Source: Thalassotalea euphylliae (GTDB lineage: Bacteria; Pseudomonadota; Gammaproteobacteria; Enterobacterales; Alteromonadaceae). From it: a stretch of 64,000 bases of DNA. The notes beneath the pieces were generated by a model that was given only the letters and a program-made list of their open reading frames with translations, did not search any database and had not been told where the DNA came from. Positions 55,611-63,695 of the stretch are shown here, piece after piece (position 1 is the first letter of the stretch; every line of letters starts with the position of its first letter). The translations under genes and the position numbers were made by a program. The stretch spans positions 2,232,001 through 2,296,000 of the forward strand of contig NZ_QUOU01000001.1 of assembly GCF_003390335.1 (NCBI RefSeq). The letters run 5' to 3'.

Positions 55611-57800
55611 TTGAAAGCGTCAACTTTATTATTTACGGCATTCGCCAGCATACTATTTTTACAAGGGTGTCATGACGACGATGACGATCGTCCGAACGTT
55701 GTTATTCCCGAACCTCCCGCCGCAGAGCCAAATACAGTCGTCGATGTCGCGGTTGCTGATGGTAATTTTACGACTTTAGTTGCTGCACTGCAGGCAACAG
55801 GTTTAGATCAAACACTTGATGATGCAAGTGGGACTTTTACGGTTTTCGCGCCAACTGATGATGCCTTTGCATTGTTAGGTCAAGACACTATCGATGCACT
55901 ATTGGCAGATACAGATACCTTGTCAGATATACTAACTTATCACGTCATTGCGAGCGAAGTTGATGCGGCTGCGGCAATCGCCAGTGCAGGCATGAAAGTG
56001 GCAATGGTAAATGGTGACGAAGTTGGCTTGTCATTAAGCGGCGACAACTTATTAATCAATACCTCAACAGTTACCGCAACCGATATAATGACCGATAACG
56101 GCATTATCCATGTTATTGATGCGGTACTGACTCCTCCCAATGAGCCTGGCACACCGACAGCGAACATCGTTGATACTGCGGTGGCGGCTGGCTCGTTTAC
56201 GACCTTAGTCACTGCGCTTCAAGCCACCGGGTTGGATGCTACCTTAGCAGACGAAAGCACCAGCTTTACGGTATTTGCACCAACGGACGATGCATTCGCC
56301 ATCTTAGGTGATCAAGTCATAGCCACGTTACTGGCCAATCCAGATGTGCTTGAGAGTATTTTGCTACAACATGTAGTCTCCGGCAGTGTCGATTCAATTA
56401 CTGCATTTACGTTAAATGGACAAGCGGCAACAACCGCCTCTGGTGCTATGGTAGATATTGTTATCAACCCTGATACAGATATGCTGACCGTTGGTGGTGC
56501 AAACGTTGTGATGAAAGATATTTACACAACGAACGGCATTATTCATGTGATTGATGCGGTGATAGTGGGTGGTGTTGACGTACCAGAGCCACCGGGATCA
56601 ATTGTTGATGTAGCCGTTGGTGCAGGATCATTTACAACTTTGGTTGCGGCGCTACAAGCCACAGGTTTAGATACGGTGTTGGCCGATACCGCAACGGATT
56701 TTACCGTCTTTGCGCCAACTGACGCAGCATTTGCCAAGCTTGGTGATGCGACTATCACAGCGTTACTGGCTGACCCAGACACATTATCCAATATTCTGCT
56801 GTATCACGTCATTTCAGGTAATGAAATAAAACGCGATGCGGCGCTTACTGTTGCCCAATCTGCTGATAAAAAAGTCACTATGGCCAACGATGATATGGCG
56901 GCATTATCGATTTCTGGTTCAGATCTATTTATTAACGACAGTGTGGTGAGCGCTGCCGATGTTATGGCGAGCAATGGTGTCATTCATGTGATTGACTCGG
57001 TTATTTTACCACCTGCCATGCGCGGCGAGCCAACCCAGTCAATTGTTGACGTAGCCGTTGCTGACGCTAACTTCTCGACGCTCGTTGCTGCATTAACCGC
57101 TGCTAATCTGGTTAATACGCTGGCTGACGAGAATGCAACATTTACGGTTTTTGCGCCCACCAATGATGCGTTTGCCAAAATTGAATCTGGTGCTCTGTCT
57201 ACGCTATTAGGTGATACCGCCGCGCTAAGTGCTGTTTTATTAAAACATGTTGTTCCAGCAGAAATTGGCTCCGTTGACGCATTTGCTGCAAACGGCGCTA
57301 TGGTGGCAACTGCTGGTGGCGACAATGTCGCAGTAAAACTAGTTAACTATGCCAGTTTTGCGGACGGCGCAAGCGAGGAAATCGCTTATGACGCAGTTAA
57401 TCAGCGCCTAGTGGGTGGTATGGGCACAGGAATGGCTGGCATGTCACTTTACGTATTTAATAATGACTTAGGCAGTGCAGGTAGTAACTGTAATGGCGAC
57501 TGTGCGACTAATTGGCCGCCTGTTATTGTGGCCGACGGTTCGGTTTCAGATATTCCGGGAGTTGGCACGGTAATGCGTAATGACGGAACTATGCAGGCGA
57601 GCTTTTTAGGGCGTCCATTGTACTTCTACATTGGTGATTCAGCGCCTGGCGATACAACTGGACAAGGGCTTGGTAGTGTATGGTTCTTGGCAGAGCAAAA
57701 TCAAACCACACTACAAATTAATGGTAGTAATGTTATCGTCAAAGATATCTACACGACAAACGGCGTTATTCACGTGCTTGACACTGTTATCACAGATTAA
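55611..57800 (+). CDS. Multi-FAS1 (fasciclin) lipoprotein with a nested PF03640-like domain
   Basis: 729 residues from TTG 55611, seven bases after GAGGG. The lipoprotein signal ends in LFLQGC, followed by an Asp run. There are four FAS1 repeats, opening with VVDVAVADGNFTTLVAALQ (about nt 55734), IVDTAVAAGSFTTLVTALQ (56160), IVDVAVGAGSFTTLVAALQ (56600) and IVDVAVADANFSTLVAAL (57040). Each contains FTVFAPT, and the first three each end in IHVID. The fourth is interrupted after DNVAVKL (about 57340) by about 120 residues and resumes at TTLQINGSNVIVKDIYTTNG (about 57704). The insert reads like two units of the secreted-repeat family PF03640: SLYVFNND, GDCATNWPPV, GRPLYFYIGDSAPGDTTGQG. FAS1 proteins mediate adhesion. 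Its neighbours suggest a link to photooxidative stress. Confidence 0.88.
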   Translation: MKASTLLFTAFASILFLQGCHDDDDDRPNVVIPEPPAAEPNTVVDVAVADGNFTTLVAALQATGLDQTLDDASGTFTVFAPTDDAFALLGQDTIDALLADTDTLSDILTYHVIASEVDAAAAIASAGMKVAMVNGDEVGLSLSGDNLLINTSTVTATDIMTDNGIIHVIDAVLTPPNEPGTPTANIVDTAVAAGSFTTLVTALQATGLDATLADESTSFTVFAPTDDAFAILGDQVIATLLANPDVLESILLQHVVSGSVDSITAFTLNGQAATTASGAMVDIVINPDTDMLTVGGANVVMKDIYTTNGIIHVIDAVIVGGVDVPEPPGSIVDVAVGAGSFTTLVAALQATGLDTVLADTATDFTVFAPTDAAFAKLGDATITALLADPDTLSNILLYHVISGNEIKRDAALTVAQSADKKVTMANDDMAALSISGSDLFINDSVVSAADVMASNGVIHVIDSVILPPAMRGEPTQSIVDVAVADANFSTLVAALTAANLVNTLADENATFTVFAPTNDAFAKIESGALSTLLGDTAALSAVLLKHVVPAEIGSVDAFAANGAMVATAGGDNVAVKLVNYASFADGASEEIAYDAVNQRLVGGMGTGMAGMSLYVFNNDLGSAGSNCNGDCATNWPPVIVADGSVSDIPGVGTVMRNDGTMQASFLGRPLYFYIGDSAPGDTTGQGLGSVWFLAEQNQTTLQINGSNVIVKDIYTTNGVIHVLDTVITD

Positions 57801-57828
57801 CGCTTAGGCTGTCTACGTTGCTGAAAAG

Positions 57829-57853
57829 TCGGGGCATTTGTCCCGATTTTTTT
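57829..57853 (+). terminator. Terminator of the FAS1 lipoprotein gene
   Basis: TCGGG (57829-57833) pairs with CCCGA (57842-57846) and is followed by seven Ts. It lies 28 bases after the stop codon. Confidence 0.8.
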
Positions 57854-57915
57854 ATCCGTCATTGAGCTTAGCCTTGCTTTTACTCAGTAAACCGTAACGA
57901 CATCGGTGCAAGTGC

Positions 57916-57941
57916 TGATCAATTGGTTAGCTCTATGCGTA
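57916..57941 (+). promoter_or_regulatory. Candidate ECF (RpoE/ChrR) promoter before the LON-domain gene
   Basis: TGATC (57916-57920), 18 bases ending in C, then GTA (57939-57941), 32 bases before the start codon. It resembles the -35 TGATCC reported for Rhodobacter RpoE and has the same geometry as the site before the sigma gene itself. Confidence 0.6.
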
Positions 57942-57973
57942 ATAAAGCACAAGAGAATATTTTGTGAATTAAA

Positions 57974-58573
57974 ATGATAGTACCGATTTTTCCTTTGCCT
58001 GTTTACCTACTGCCGAATGGCATTACCCAGCTGCGTATTTTTGAGCAGCGTTACCTGAATATGGTAAAGAATAGTCAAAAAACGCAAGGGTTCGTTATTG
58101 TACACACGTTGCAAGAGAGCGACTCTAGCAAGTATCGGGTAAATCAAAAAACCAGATTAAGCGACTGGGGAAGCTGGGTAGATATCGTTGACTTTGATAG
58201 CGGTGACGATGGCATGTTAATGATCACGGTGCAGTGCAAATCACTAGTGACCATCAAAGATGTACACCAGCAAGCGGATAAATTATATGTCGCTACTATT
58301 TCGCCAAAACCTCACTGGCAAACTGGGCAAGCACACGATCACCAACATTGCATGTTGCTAAAAACTCAGCTAGAACGCTTGTTTGATAACCATATTGCAT
58401 TGCAGAGACTTTACCCAAGTCCAGCGTTCGATGATGACAATTGGGTTTGTGCTCGCTGGCTTGAGTTACTACCGATAGAGTTCTCGGATAAGCAACACTT
58501 CTCGCAAGATACCAGTTTTACTGAGGCTATCGATTTTTTAAATACCATATTTGTGAATGAAACATCTTCGTGA
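57974..58573 (+). CDS. LON N-terminal (substrate-binding) domain protein
   Basis: 199 residues consisting only of a LON-N domain: VPIFPLPVYLLPNGITQLRI, then FEQRYLNMVKNSQ, with GFVIVH and a central WGSWVDIVDFDSGDDGMLMI. The C-terminal helical part has WVCARWLELLPIEFSDKQHF. It lacks the ATPase and protease domains of Lon. Such stand-alone proteins are often annotated as peptidase S16; the function is unknown, perhaps substrate binding. Homologues are members of ChrR-sigma regulons in marine gammaproteobacteria (family knowledge), and a candidate promoter of that type precedes it here. Confidence 0.87.
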   Translation: MIVPIFPLPVYLLPNGITQLRIFEQRYLNMVKNSQKTQGFVIVHTLQESDSSKYRVNQKTRLSDWGSWVDIVDFDSGDDGMLMITVQCKSLVTIKDVHQQADKLYVATISPKPHWQTGQAHDHQHCMLLKTQLERLFDNHIALQRLYPSPAFDDDNWVCARWLELLPIEFSDKQHFSQDTSFTEAIDFLNTIFVNETSS

Positions 58574-58579
58574 TGTAAT

Positions 58580-58605
58580 TGATCTTTGTGCGTCTAAATG
58601 ACGTA
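58580..58605 (+). promoter_or_regulatory. Candidate autoregulated ECF promoter before the sigma factor gene
   Basis: TGATC (58580-58584), 18 bases ending in C, then GTA (58603-58605), 35 bases before the chosen start. It matches the site at 57916 in spacing and both elements, as expected for an autoregulated ECF sigma factor. Confidence 0.6.
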
Positions 58606-58640
58606 GGAAAAAATAGTAATCATTGTCTTGGAACAAAAAT

Positions 58641-59276
58641 ATGGGTCAAAGTACCAACTCGCTGTTGCAAAGCGCTAAACCACGCGCTAAAGCTATACAG
58701 ATGAACGAGTCAATAGAACACCAAGCACTAGCCCAGTACTTAGTCGATGTCGCCAAGCGCCGAGATAGACAATCATTTACTGAGCTATTCAAATTCTTCG
58801 CACCAAAAATCCAACGAATCGCTGCCAGTAAGTACGGTAATGAAGTACTTGCCTCTGAAGTCGTGCAGGAGACCATGACGAACGTGTGGCGCAAGGCACA
58901 TCTGTTCGATACTAGTAAGGGTTCCCCAACCACATGGGTTTACACGGTAATGCGTAATGTTACATTCGACCTGCTGCGTAAGATAAAAGCCAAGAAAGAA
59001 GATAACCTGAGTGATGATTTCTGGCCAATGGTCGAGGGAATTGCGGCAGACGATGAAAAAAGCGGTTTTTCTGATCATTTAGCGTCCAAAGAGGTGCTTG
59101 CTTGTATCGATAAGCTGCCAGAAAACCAGCAAAGCGTGATCAAAGGTTTTTACTTTATGGAGATGTCACAAGAGCAGCTAGCTGTTCATCTAGACATTCC
59201 ACTCGGTACAGTAAAGTCTCGGTTAAGACTTGCCTTAGCTAAACTGAAACAGCACATCGGAGACAAAAATGATTAA
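58641..59276 (+). CDS. rpoE: ECF sigma factor, RpoE/ChrR (ECF11) type
   Basis: 211 residues from ATG 58641. TTG 58623 lies very close to the predicted transcription start. Region 2 covers about residues 30-100, with RQSFTELFKFFAPKIQRIA, VVQETMTNVWRKAHLFDTSK and GSPTTWVYTVMRNVTFDLLR. Region 4 covers about 145-205, with LPENQQSVIKGFYFMEMSQE and GTVKSRLRLALAKLKQHIG. The pairing with a ChrR-type anti-sigma and a photolyase places it with sigma factors that answer singlet oxygen in Rhodobacter and relatives. Its stop overlaps the anti-sigma start by 8 bases, coupling their translation. It probably reads the TGATC-N17-CGTA sites at 57916, 58580 and, less surely, 53638. Confidence 0.93.
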   Translation: MGQSTNSLLQSAKPRAKAIQMNESIEHQALAQYLVDVAKRRDRQSFTELFKFFAPKIQRIAASKYGNEVLASEVVQETMTNVWRKAHLFDTSKGSPTTWVYTVMRNVTFDLLRKIKAKKEDNLSDDFWPMVEGIAADDEKSGFSDHLASKEVLACIDKLPENQQSVIKGFYFMEMSQEQLAVHLDIPLGTVKSRLRLALAKLKQHIGDKND

Positions 59277-59988
59277 GCATCACCCAGACGTTACTATGTT
59301 GGGTAAATTCGTTGAAGGTGAATTACCCGCTTCCATTGCCGCCGCAATCGCTGTTCACGTTGACATGTGTCCCAAGTGCAAAGCCAAATGCGAGGCACTC
59401 ACAGAAGAGCAAGCTGAACTGGCGTTTGAATCAGTAGGTACAGTCGCTACATTGAAAACAGCGAGTGCGAAGGATGTAAGTTACCATGAAGGTTCGGATA
59501 TCAGCATGGTCTCTGCCAGTGAAGATGCTATGGAAGCCATGATAAGTGCTATAACAGCCAATGACGAGATAGAACTTGCGGTAGAGTCTCGTGAAGAATC
59601 TATTTCGGTTCAGGGTACAAAATACAAGCTGCCAAGAGCGTTGACCAATCTTGCTATGGGTAAATGGACGAGTATAGGAAATCTCGCTCGTGCCAGACTA
59701 GCGCTAGACGAAGAACCAATACGTGCCAGTTTACTGCAAATTCAACCTGGCGGATCTGTGCCAGAGCACACCCACAAAGGCTTTGAACTAACGCTACTGC
59801 TTGAGGGGCATTTCAAAGATGATATGGGCGAATACGGGCCTGGCGATTTTATTATGCTAGACGGTACCAAAACCCACAGTCCAATCACCGAAGACGGATG
59901 TTTGTGTTATACCGTGGCAAACGATGCCCAGCACTTCACGCAAGGTCTTAACAAGTTACTGAACCCAATCGGCAGCTTGATTTACTAG
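59269..59988 (+). CDS. chrR: ChrR-type zinc anti-sigma factor with C-terminal cupin
   Basis: 239 residues. The N-terminal anti-sigma domain (about 1-85) has GKFVEGELPASIAAAIAVHV followed by DMCPKC, giving the zinc motif His-x3-Cys-x2-Cys. The C-terminal cupin (about 130-225) has PGGSVPEHTHKGFELTLLLE with the metal-binding His-x-His and Glu, and YGPGDFIMLDGTKTHSPITE. In Rhodobacter ChrR, the first domain holds the sigma factor inactive and the cupin is needed for the singlet-oxygen response. It is encoded directly after, and overlapping, its cognate sigma factor. Confidence 0.93.
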   Translation: MIKHHPDVTMLGKFVEGELPASIAAAIAVHVDMCPKCKAKCEALTEEQAELAFESVGTVATLKTASAKDVSYHEGSDISMVSASEDAMEAMISAITANDEIELAVESREESISVQGTKYKLPRALTNLAMGKWTSIGNLARARLALDEEPIRASLLQIQPGGSVPEHTHKGFELTLLLEGHFKDDMGEYGPGDFIMLDGTKTHSPITEDGCLCYTVANDAQHFTQGLNKLLNPIGSLIY

Positions 59989-60003
59989 GGAGATACATTA
60001 CCT

Positions 60004-60969
60004 ATGAATAAACAACAACTTGCGAGCATGGATAAGATCACAATCGGTATAAGTGCTTGCGTACATGGTGAGAATGTACGTTTCGATGCCAGCTCAAAAC
60101 CTTCTCATTTTTGTATCAAAGAGTTAGGTGAGTACGTCACCTACCAGCCAGTATGTCCCGAAGTGGCAATTGGTTTGCCCGTGCCGCGTCCTACCATTCG
60201 TCAAATCAGTAAAAATGACGTCATACATGTGTCTAGGCCTGATGGCAGCGGTGATGTAACAGAAGCACTTGCTGAATACGGTAAAAAAATTGGTAAAATT
60301 GCGAACAACTTTAGCGGCTTTATTTTCTGTGCCAAGAGCCCCAGTTGTGGCATGGAACGCGTTAAGGTTTATGACGAAGCGGGGAAAGGTTCAGTATCCA
60401 CTGGTGTTGGAGTATTTGCTGCAGAGGTAATGAAAGCTAACCCATTGCTACCCTGTGAAGAAAATGGCCGATTGAATGACGCGGTTATCCGAGAGAATTT
60501 TGTCGCGCGTGTGTACGCTTATCGCATGTGGCAATCGCTCTGCCAAGAGGGCATTACCAAACATAAACTGATGGACTTTCACACACAGTTTAAATACACA
60601 GTAATGAGCCACGATTTAATCGCTTATAAAGAACTGGGACAGCTACTTGCGCGCGCTGATTTAGATGTGGAAGAGATGGCTGAACGCTATATTCACGGGC
60701 TGATGGGCGCATTGAAGATCAAGGCAACAAGGAAGAAGCATTCTAATACGCTACAACATATTCAAGGATACTTCTCAAACGAATTGTCCCCAATGGAAAA
60801 GCAAGAATTGTGCGACAATATTGACGAATACCGCAAAGGCTTAGTGCCACTTTTCGTGCCATTAACCTTGATCAAACACCATTTAATGCGCTTCCCCAAA
60901 GCTTACTTACAAAAACAATTTTACTTATCCCCGCATCCAGCGGAGCTGAAATTGCGATATAGCTTGTAG
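60004..60969 (+). CDS. DUF523 and DUF1722 fusion protein (YbgA-like)
   Basis: 321 residues. The N-terminal DUF523 (about 10-155) has ISACVHGENVRFDASSK, QPVCPEVAIGLPVPRPTIR and FCAKSPSCGMERV, with conserved cysteines that may bind an iron-sulfur cluster. The C-terminal DUF1722 (about 195-310) has HKLMDFHTQFKYTVMSHDLI and VPLTLIKHHLMRFPKAYLQK. The fusion is commonly encoded next to photolyase genes, as here, 29 bases before phr. The DUF523 part resembles proteins acting on thiolated nucleosides, but this member's role is unknown. It starts 15 bases after chrR, in the same operon. Confidence 0.9.
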   Translation: MNKQQLASMDKITIGISACVHGENVRFDASSKPSHFCIKELGEYVTYQPVCPEVAIGLPVPRPTIRQISKNDVIHVSRPDGSGDVTEALAEYGKKIGKIANNFSGFIFCAKSPSCGMERVKVYDEAGKGSVSTGVGVFAAEVMKANPLLPCEENGRLNDAVIRENFVARVYAYRMWQSLCQEGITKHKLMDFHTQFKYTVMSHDLIAYKELGQLLARADLDVEEMAERYIHGLMGALKIKATRKKHSNTLQHIQGYFSNELSPMEKQELCDNIDEYRKGLVPLFVPLTLIKHHLMRFPKAYLQKQFYLSPHPAELKLRYSL

Positions 60970-60998
60970 CATGTCGTCACATTATTAGAGAACCTATT

Positions 60999-62378
60999 AT
61001 GTTGTTATGGTTTCGTAACGATTTACGTGTTACCGACAATCCCGCACTGAACTTTGCAATAGAAAATGGCGTCACCGACGCCATTTTCTTTATCTCGCCA
61101 AGACAATGGCAAACCCACCACTTAGCTGCCATCAAGATTGACTTTATTTATCGCCACGCCTTGCTGATCAAGCATCAACTGGCGCAGCTAGGTATTTCCC
61201 TTGCATTGGTAGAGGCCGATAGCTTTGCCGATCAAAAAGCCTATCTACTTACCAACCAGCATCGTCAACTCATCGTAAACAAAGAGTTAGAGCTCAATGA
61301 AATGGAGCGCGACGAAGCGTTAAGCCATGCTGGCGTAGAATTTATCGCCTTTGAAAGTGATGTCGTTGTACCCAAAGGGCAAATACTCAATCAATCAGGC
61401 CAAATGTTTAAAGTGTTTACGCCGTTTAAACGCGCTTGGCTAAGTTGGTTGCGTCAACATGGCTTTGGTATTTGCACTCACGAAAATATCCTTGCGATGC
61501 AAAACGGGTCTATCTCAAATACTATTGAAATTGATTCCGGTAAATTTGCAGCGGGTGCCAATAAATGGCCGTTGGCTGATCAGGTCTTACAGTCGTTAAT
61601 TCCCGCTTTCTTAGAAAATAAGTTAGATCGTTATCAAGATCAGCGTGATATTCCGTCTATAAAAGGAACTTCAGGGCTTTCCCCGTATTTGGCGATAGGT
61701 GCCATTAGCCCCAAGTATTTGTTGACCTTATTGCTCTCCCGCCATCCTGATCTGCTCTCAGAGCAGTCAGCGCAAGCCTTTAGCTGGCTTAACGAGCTTA
61801 TTTGGCGAGAATTTTATCGCCATTTACTCTTTCATTTTCCTCATTTAATCAAAGGGAATGTATTTAACGAAAAGTATGCAGCAATTCCGTGGCAGACGAA
61901 CGAGACGTATTTAGCTGCTTGGCAACAGGGCAAAACGGGTTACCCCATCGTTGACGCCGCAATGCGACAATTAAATCAAACTGGTTGGATGCATAATCGC
62001 CTGCGCATGATAGTCGCAAGCTTCTTAACAAAGCACTTACTAGTCGACTGGCGTGCAGGAGAGCAGTACTTTACCGAAAAGCTTATTGATCTCGACTTTG
62101 CCGCAAACAATGGCGGTTGGCAGTGGTCTGCGGGCACTGGCTGTGACGCGCAACCTTATTTCCGCATTTTTAACCCGATGACACAAAGTGAGAAGTTTGA
62201 TCCTCAGGGTAAGTTCATCCGTAAATATTTGCCAGAACTCGCTGATATCCCAGATAAATATATTCATTTTCCCCACGAGTATATTAAAGTGACAGGCAAG
62301 GCTAATTATTGGCCTGCCATAGTTGAACATAAGGCAGCGAGAGAAAAGGCGCTAGCTTTTTACAAGCAGCATTTGTAA
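60999..62378 (+). CDS. phr: Deoxyribodipyrimidine photolyase (class I CPD photolyase)
   Basis: 459 residues (E. coli 472). The N-terminal antenna-binding Rossmann domain is LLWFRNDLRVTDNPALNFAI. The FAD-binding helical domain has KGTSGLSPYLAIGAISPKYL, FSWLNELIWREFYRHLLFH, GKTGYPIVDAAMRQLNQTGW, MHNRLRMIVASFLTKHLLVD and DFAANNGGWQWSAGTGCDAQ. The Trp residues of the electron-transfer chain and the Asn-rich flavin region are present. It repairs cyclobutane pyrimidine dimers in UV-damaged DNA using blue light. It lies in the ChrR operon, fitting induction by light-driven oxidative stress. Confidence 0.95.
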   Translation: MLLWFRNDLRVTDNPALNFAIENGVTDAIFFISPRQWQTHHLAAIKIDFIYRHALLIKHQLAQLGISLALVEADSFADQKAYLLTNQHRQLIVNKELELNEMERDEALSHAGVEFIAFESDVVVPKGQILNQSGQMFKVFTPFKRAWLSWLRQHGFGICTHENILAMQNGSISNTIEIDSGKFAAGANKWPLADQVLQSLIPAFLENKLDRYQDQRDIPSIKGTSGLSPYLAIGAISPKYLLTLLLSRHPDLLSEQSAQAFSWLNELIWREFYRHLLFHFPHLIKGNVFNEKYAAIPWQTNETYLAAWQQGKTGYPIVDAAMRQLNQTGWMHNRLRMIVASFLTKHLLVDWRAGEQYFTEKLIDLDFAANNGGWQWSAGTGCDAQPYFRIFNPMTQSEKFDPQGKFIRKYLPELADIPDKYIHFPHEYIKVTGKANYWPAIVEHKAAREKALAFYKQHL

Positions 62379-62433
62379 AGTAATACAATAAGTTAAGTTG
62401 TTTTAACTAACTTTTTAATAGAGTTTATCGTTT

Positions 62434-62892
62434 ATGGAACTTGTCGGCGCAATAAAAGTAAATCATTTGCCGCTTTGGTTAGAGCAATTTATTGATACGT
62501 ATCAACAGCTAGGTACAGACAACCTAGGCCTACTCAGTAACATCTATGCTCAAGATGTAGTGTTTATTGATCCAATGCACCATATCTCAGGTTTTGATAA
62601 TCTTGAAGATTATTTTGTGAGTTTATACACCAATCTGACCAGCTGCACATTTCGCGTTGATGAAGTACTTTATCAAGGTGAAGATGCCGCGATCTACTGG
62701 ACGATGGCGTACTGTCACCCAAAGCTCAATAAAAACAAGTTAGTCACTGTGCAAGGCCACTCAAAGTTGCGTGGTTACGGCGATAAAGTTGTTTATCATC
62801 GAGACTACTTAGATTTAGGTGCGATGATATATGAACATGTGCCGCTACTTGGTAGTGTTGTAAAGCTCATTAAGCAAAGGGCGAACGCGTGA
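62434..62892 (+). CDS. NTF2/SnoaL-like protein
   Basis: 152 residues. The cone-shaped NTF2-like fold is suggested by WLEQFIDTYQQLGTDNLGLL, then SNIYAQDVVFIDPMHHISGF, YFVSLYTNLTSCTFRVDEVL, AAIYWTMAYCHPKL and VTVQGHSKLRGYGDKVVYHR. Such proteins are small ligand-binding or enzyme scaffolds. In photolyase-SDR-FAD oxidoreductase clusters the gene is constant, but its activity is not known. It begins 55 bases after phr and overlaps the SDR gene by 4 bases, so the genes are coupled. Confidence 0.85.
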   Translation: MELVGAIKVNHLPLWLEQFIDTYQQLGTDNLGLLSNIYAQDVVFIDPMHHISGFDNLEDYFVSLYTNLTSCTFRVDEVLYQGEDAAIYWTMAYCHPKLNKNKLVTVQGHSKLRGYGDKVVYHRDYLDLGAMIYEHVPLLGSVVKLIKQRANA

Positions 62893-63695
62893 GAGTGTTG
62901 ATCACTGGTGCCACGTCCGGAATCGGTGAAGCGCTAGTAGCAACGTATCTTGAAGCTGGTCACACCGTTATTGCTTGTGGTCGCAGCGATGACAAGTTAC
63001 AAGTGATTGCCAAGCAAAGCGAAAGCTTGGCAGGGACGCTTGAATGCTCACGGTTTGATATTACCAAGCGCGATGAAATCGAAGCGGCTATTGGCGCGTT
63101 GTCGAGCGTTGATATTGCTATATTGAATGCTGGCGATTGTGAATACATTGATGATCCATTTCATTTTGATTCTGCACTGTTCGAGCGCGTCATTCACGTC
63201 AACTTAATTGCCATGGGTCACCTTATCTCTACACTTATTCCGAAAATAGCTAAGGGCGGCCAACTGGCGCTAATGAGTTCAAGCGTCACTAATTTGCCTT
63301 TTCCTCGGGCACAGGCCTATGGCGCTTCAAAAGCTGGTGTTGATTATTTAGCTCATACTATGCGTTTAGAGCTTGAGCCTTATGACATTGACGTATCGCT
63401 TATCCATCCGGGTTTTATTAAAACACCACTAACGGATAAAAACGATTTTGATATGCCGTTCTTACTGACAGCGGCAGACGCAGCAAATCGTATCGCGATA
63501 GGGTTAGATAAACGAAAGGCTAAGCTTGAATTTCCAAAGCGATTTATTTATCTGTTGAAATTTATTTCGTGGTTACCTTCATTTGTCTGGACGGGACTCA
63601 ACAGAAAGGCGGTTTACACCAAGTTTCAAGAACGAAAACAACTTATCGACAACAACCAACCTCATCAGAATACACACTCAGGGAGCATTAAGTAG
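62889..63695 (+). CDS. Short-chain dehydrogenase/reductase
   Basis: 268 residues from GTG 62889, overlapping the preceding stop. The NAD(P)-binding motif is [32 protein letters not shown] follows in the NNAG position. The catalytic Ser is in [12 protein letters not shown] and the YxxxK motif in [36 protein letters not shown] is the usual substrate-loop entry. A C-terminal hydrophobic stretch ([19 protein letters not shown]) may associate with the membrane. The substrate is unknown. It is conserved beside the FAD oxidoreductase in ChrR-linked clusters and may modify lipids. Confidence 0.9.
   Translation: MRVLITGATSGIGEALVATYLEAGHTVIACGRSDDKLQVIAKQSESLAGTLECSRFDITKRDEIEAAIGALSSVDIAILNAGDCEYIDDPFHFDSALFERVIHVNLIAMGHLISTLIPKIAKGGQLALMSSSVTNLPFPRAQAYGASKAGVDYLAHTMRLELEPYDIDVSLIHPGFIKTPLTDKNDFDMPFLLTAADAANRIAIGLDKRKAKLEFPKRFIYLLKFISWLPSFVWTGLNRKAVYTKFQERKQLIDNNQPHQNTHSGSIK

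Noticed and set aside
59269..59988. ChrR as a plain cupin enzyme
   Set aside because: The His-x3-Cys-x2-Cys zinc motif and overlap with the sigma gene make an anti-sigma factor far more likely.
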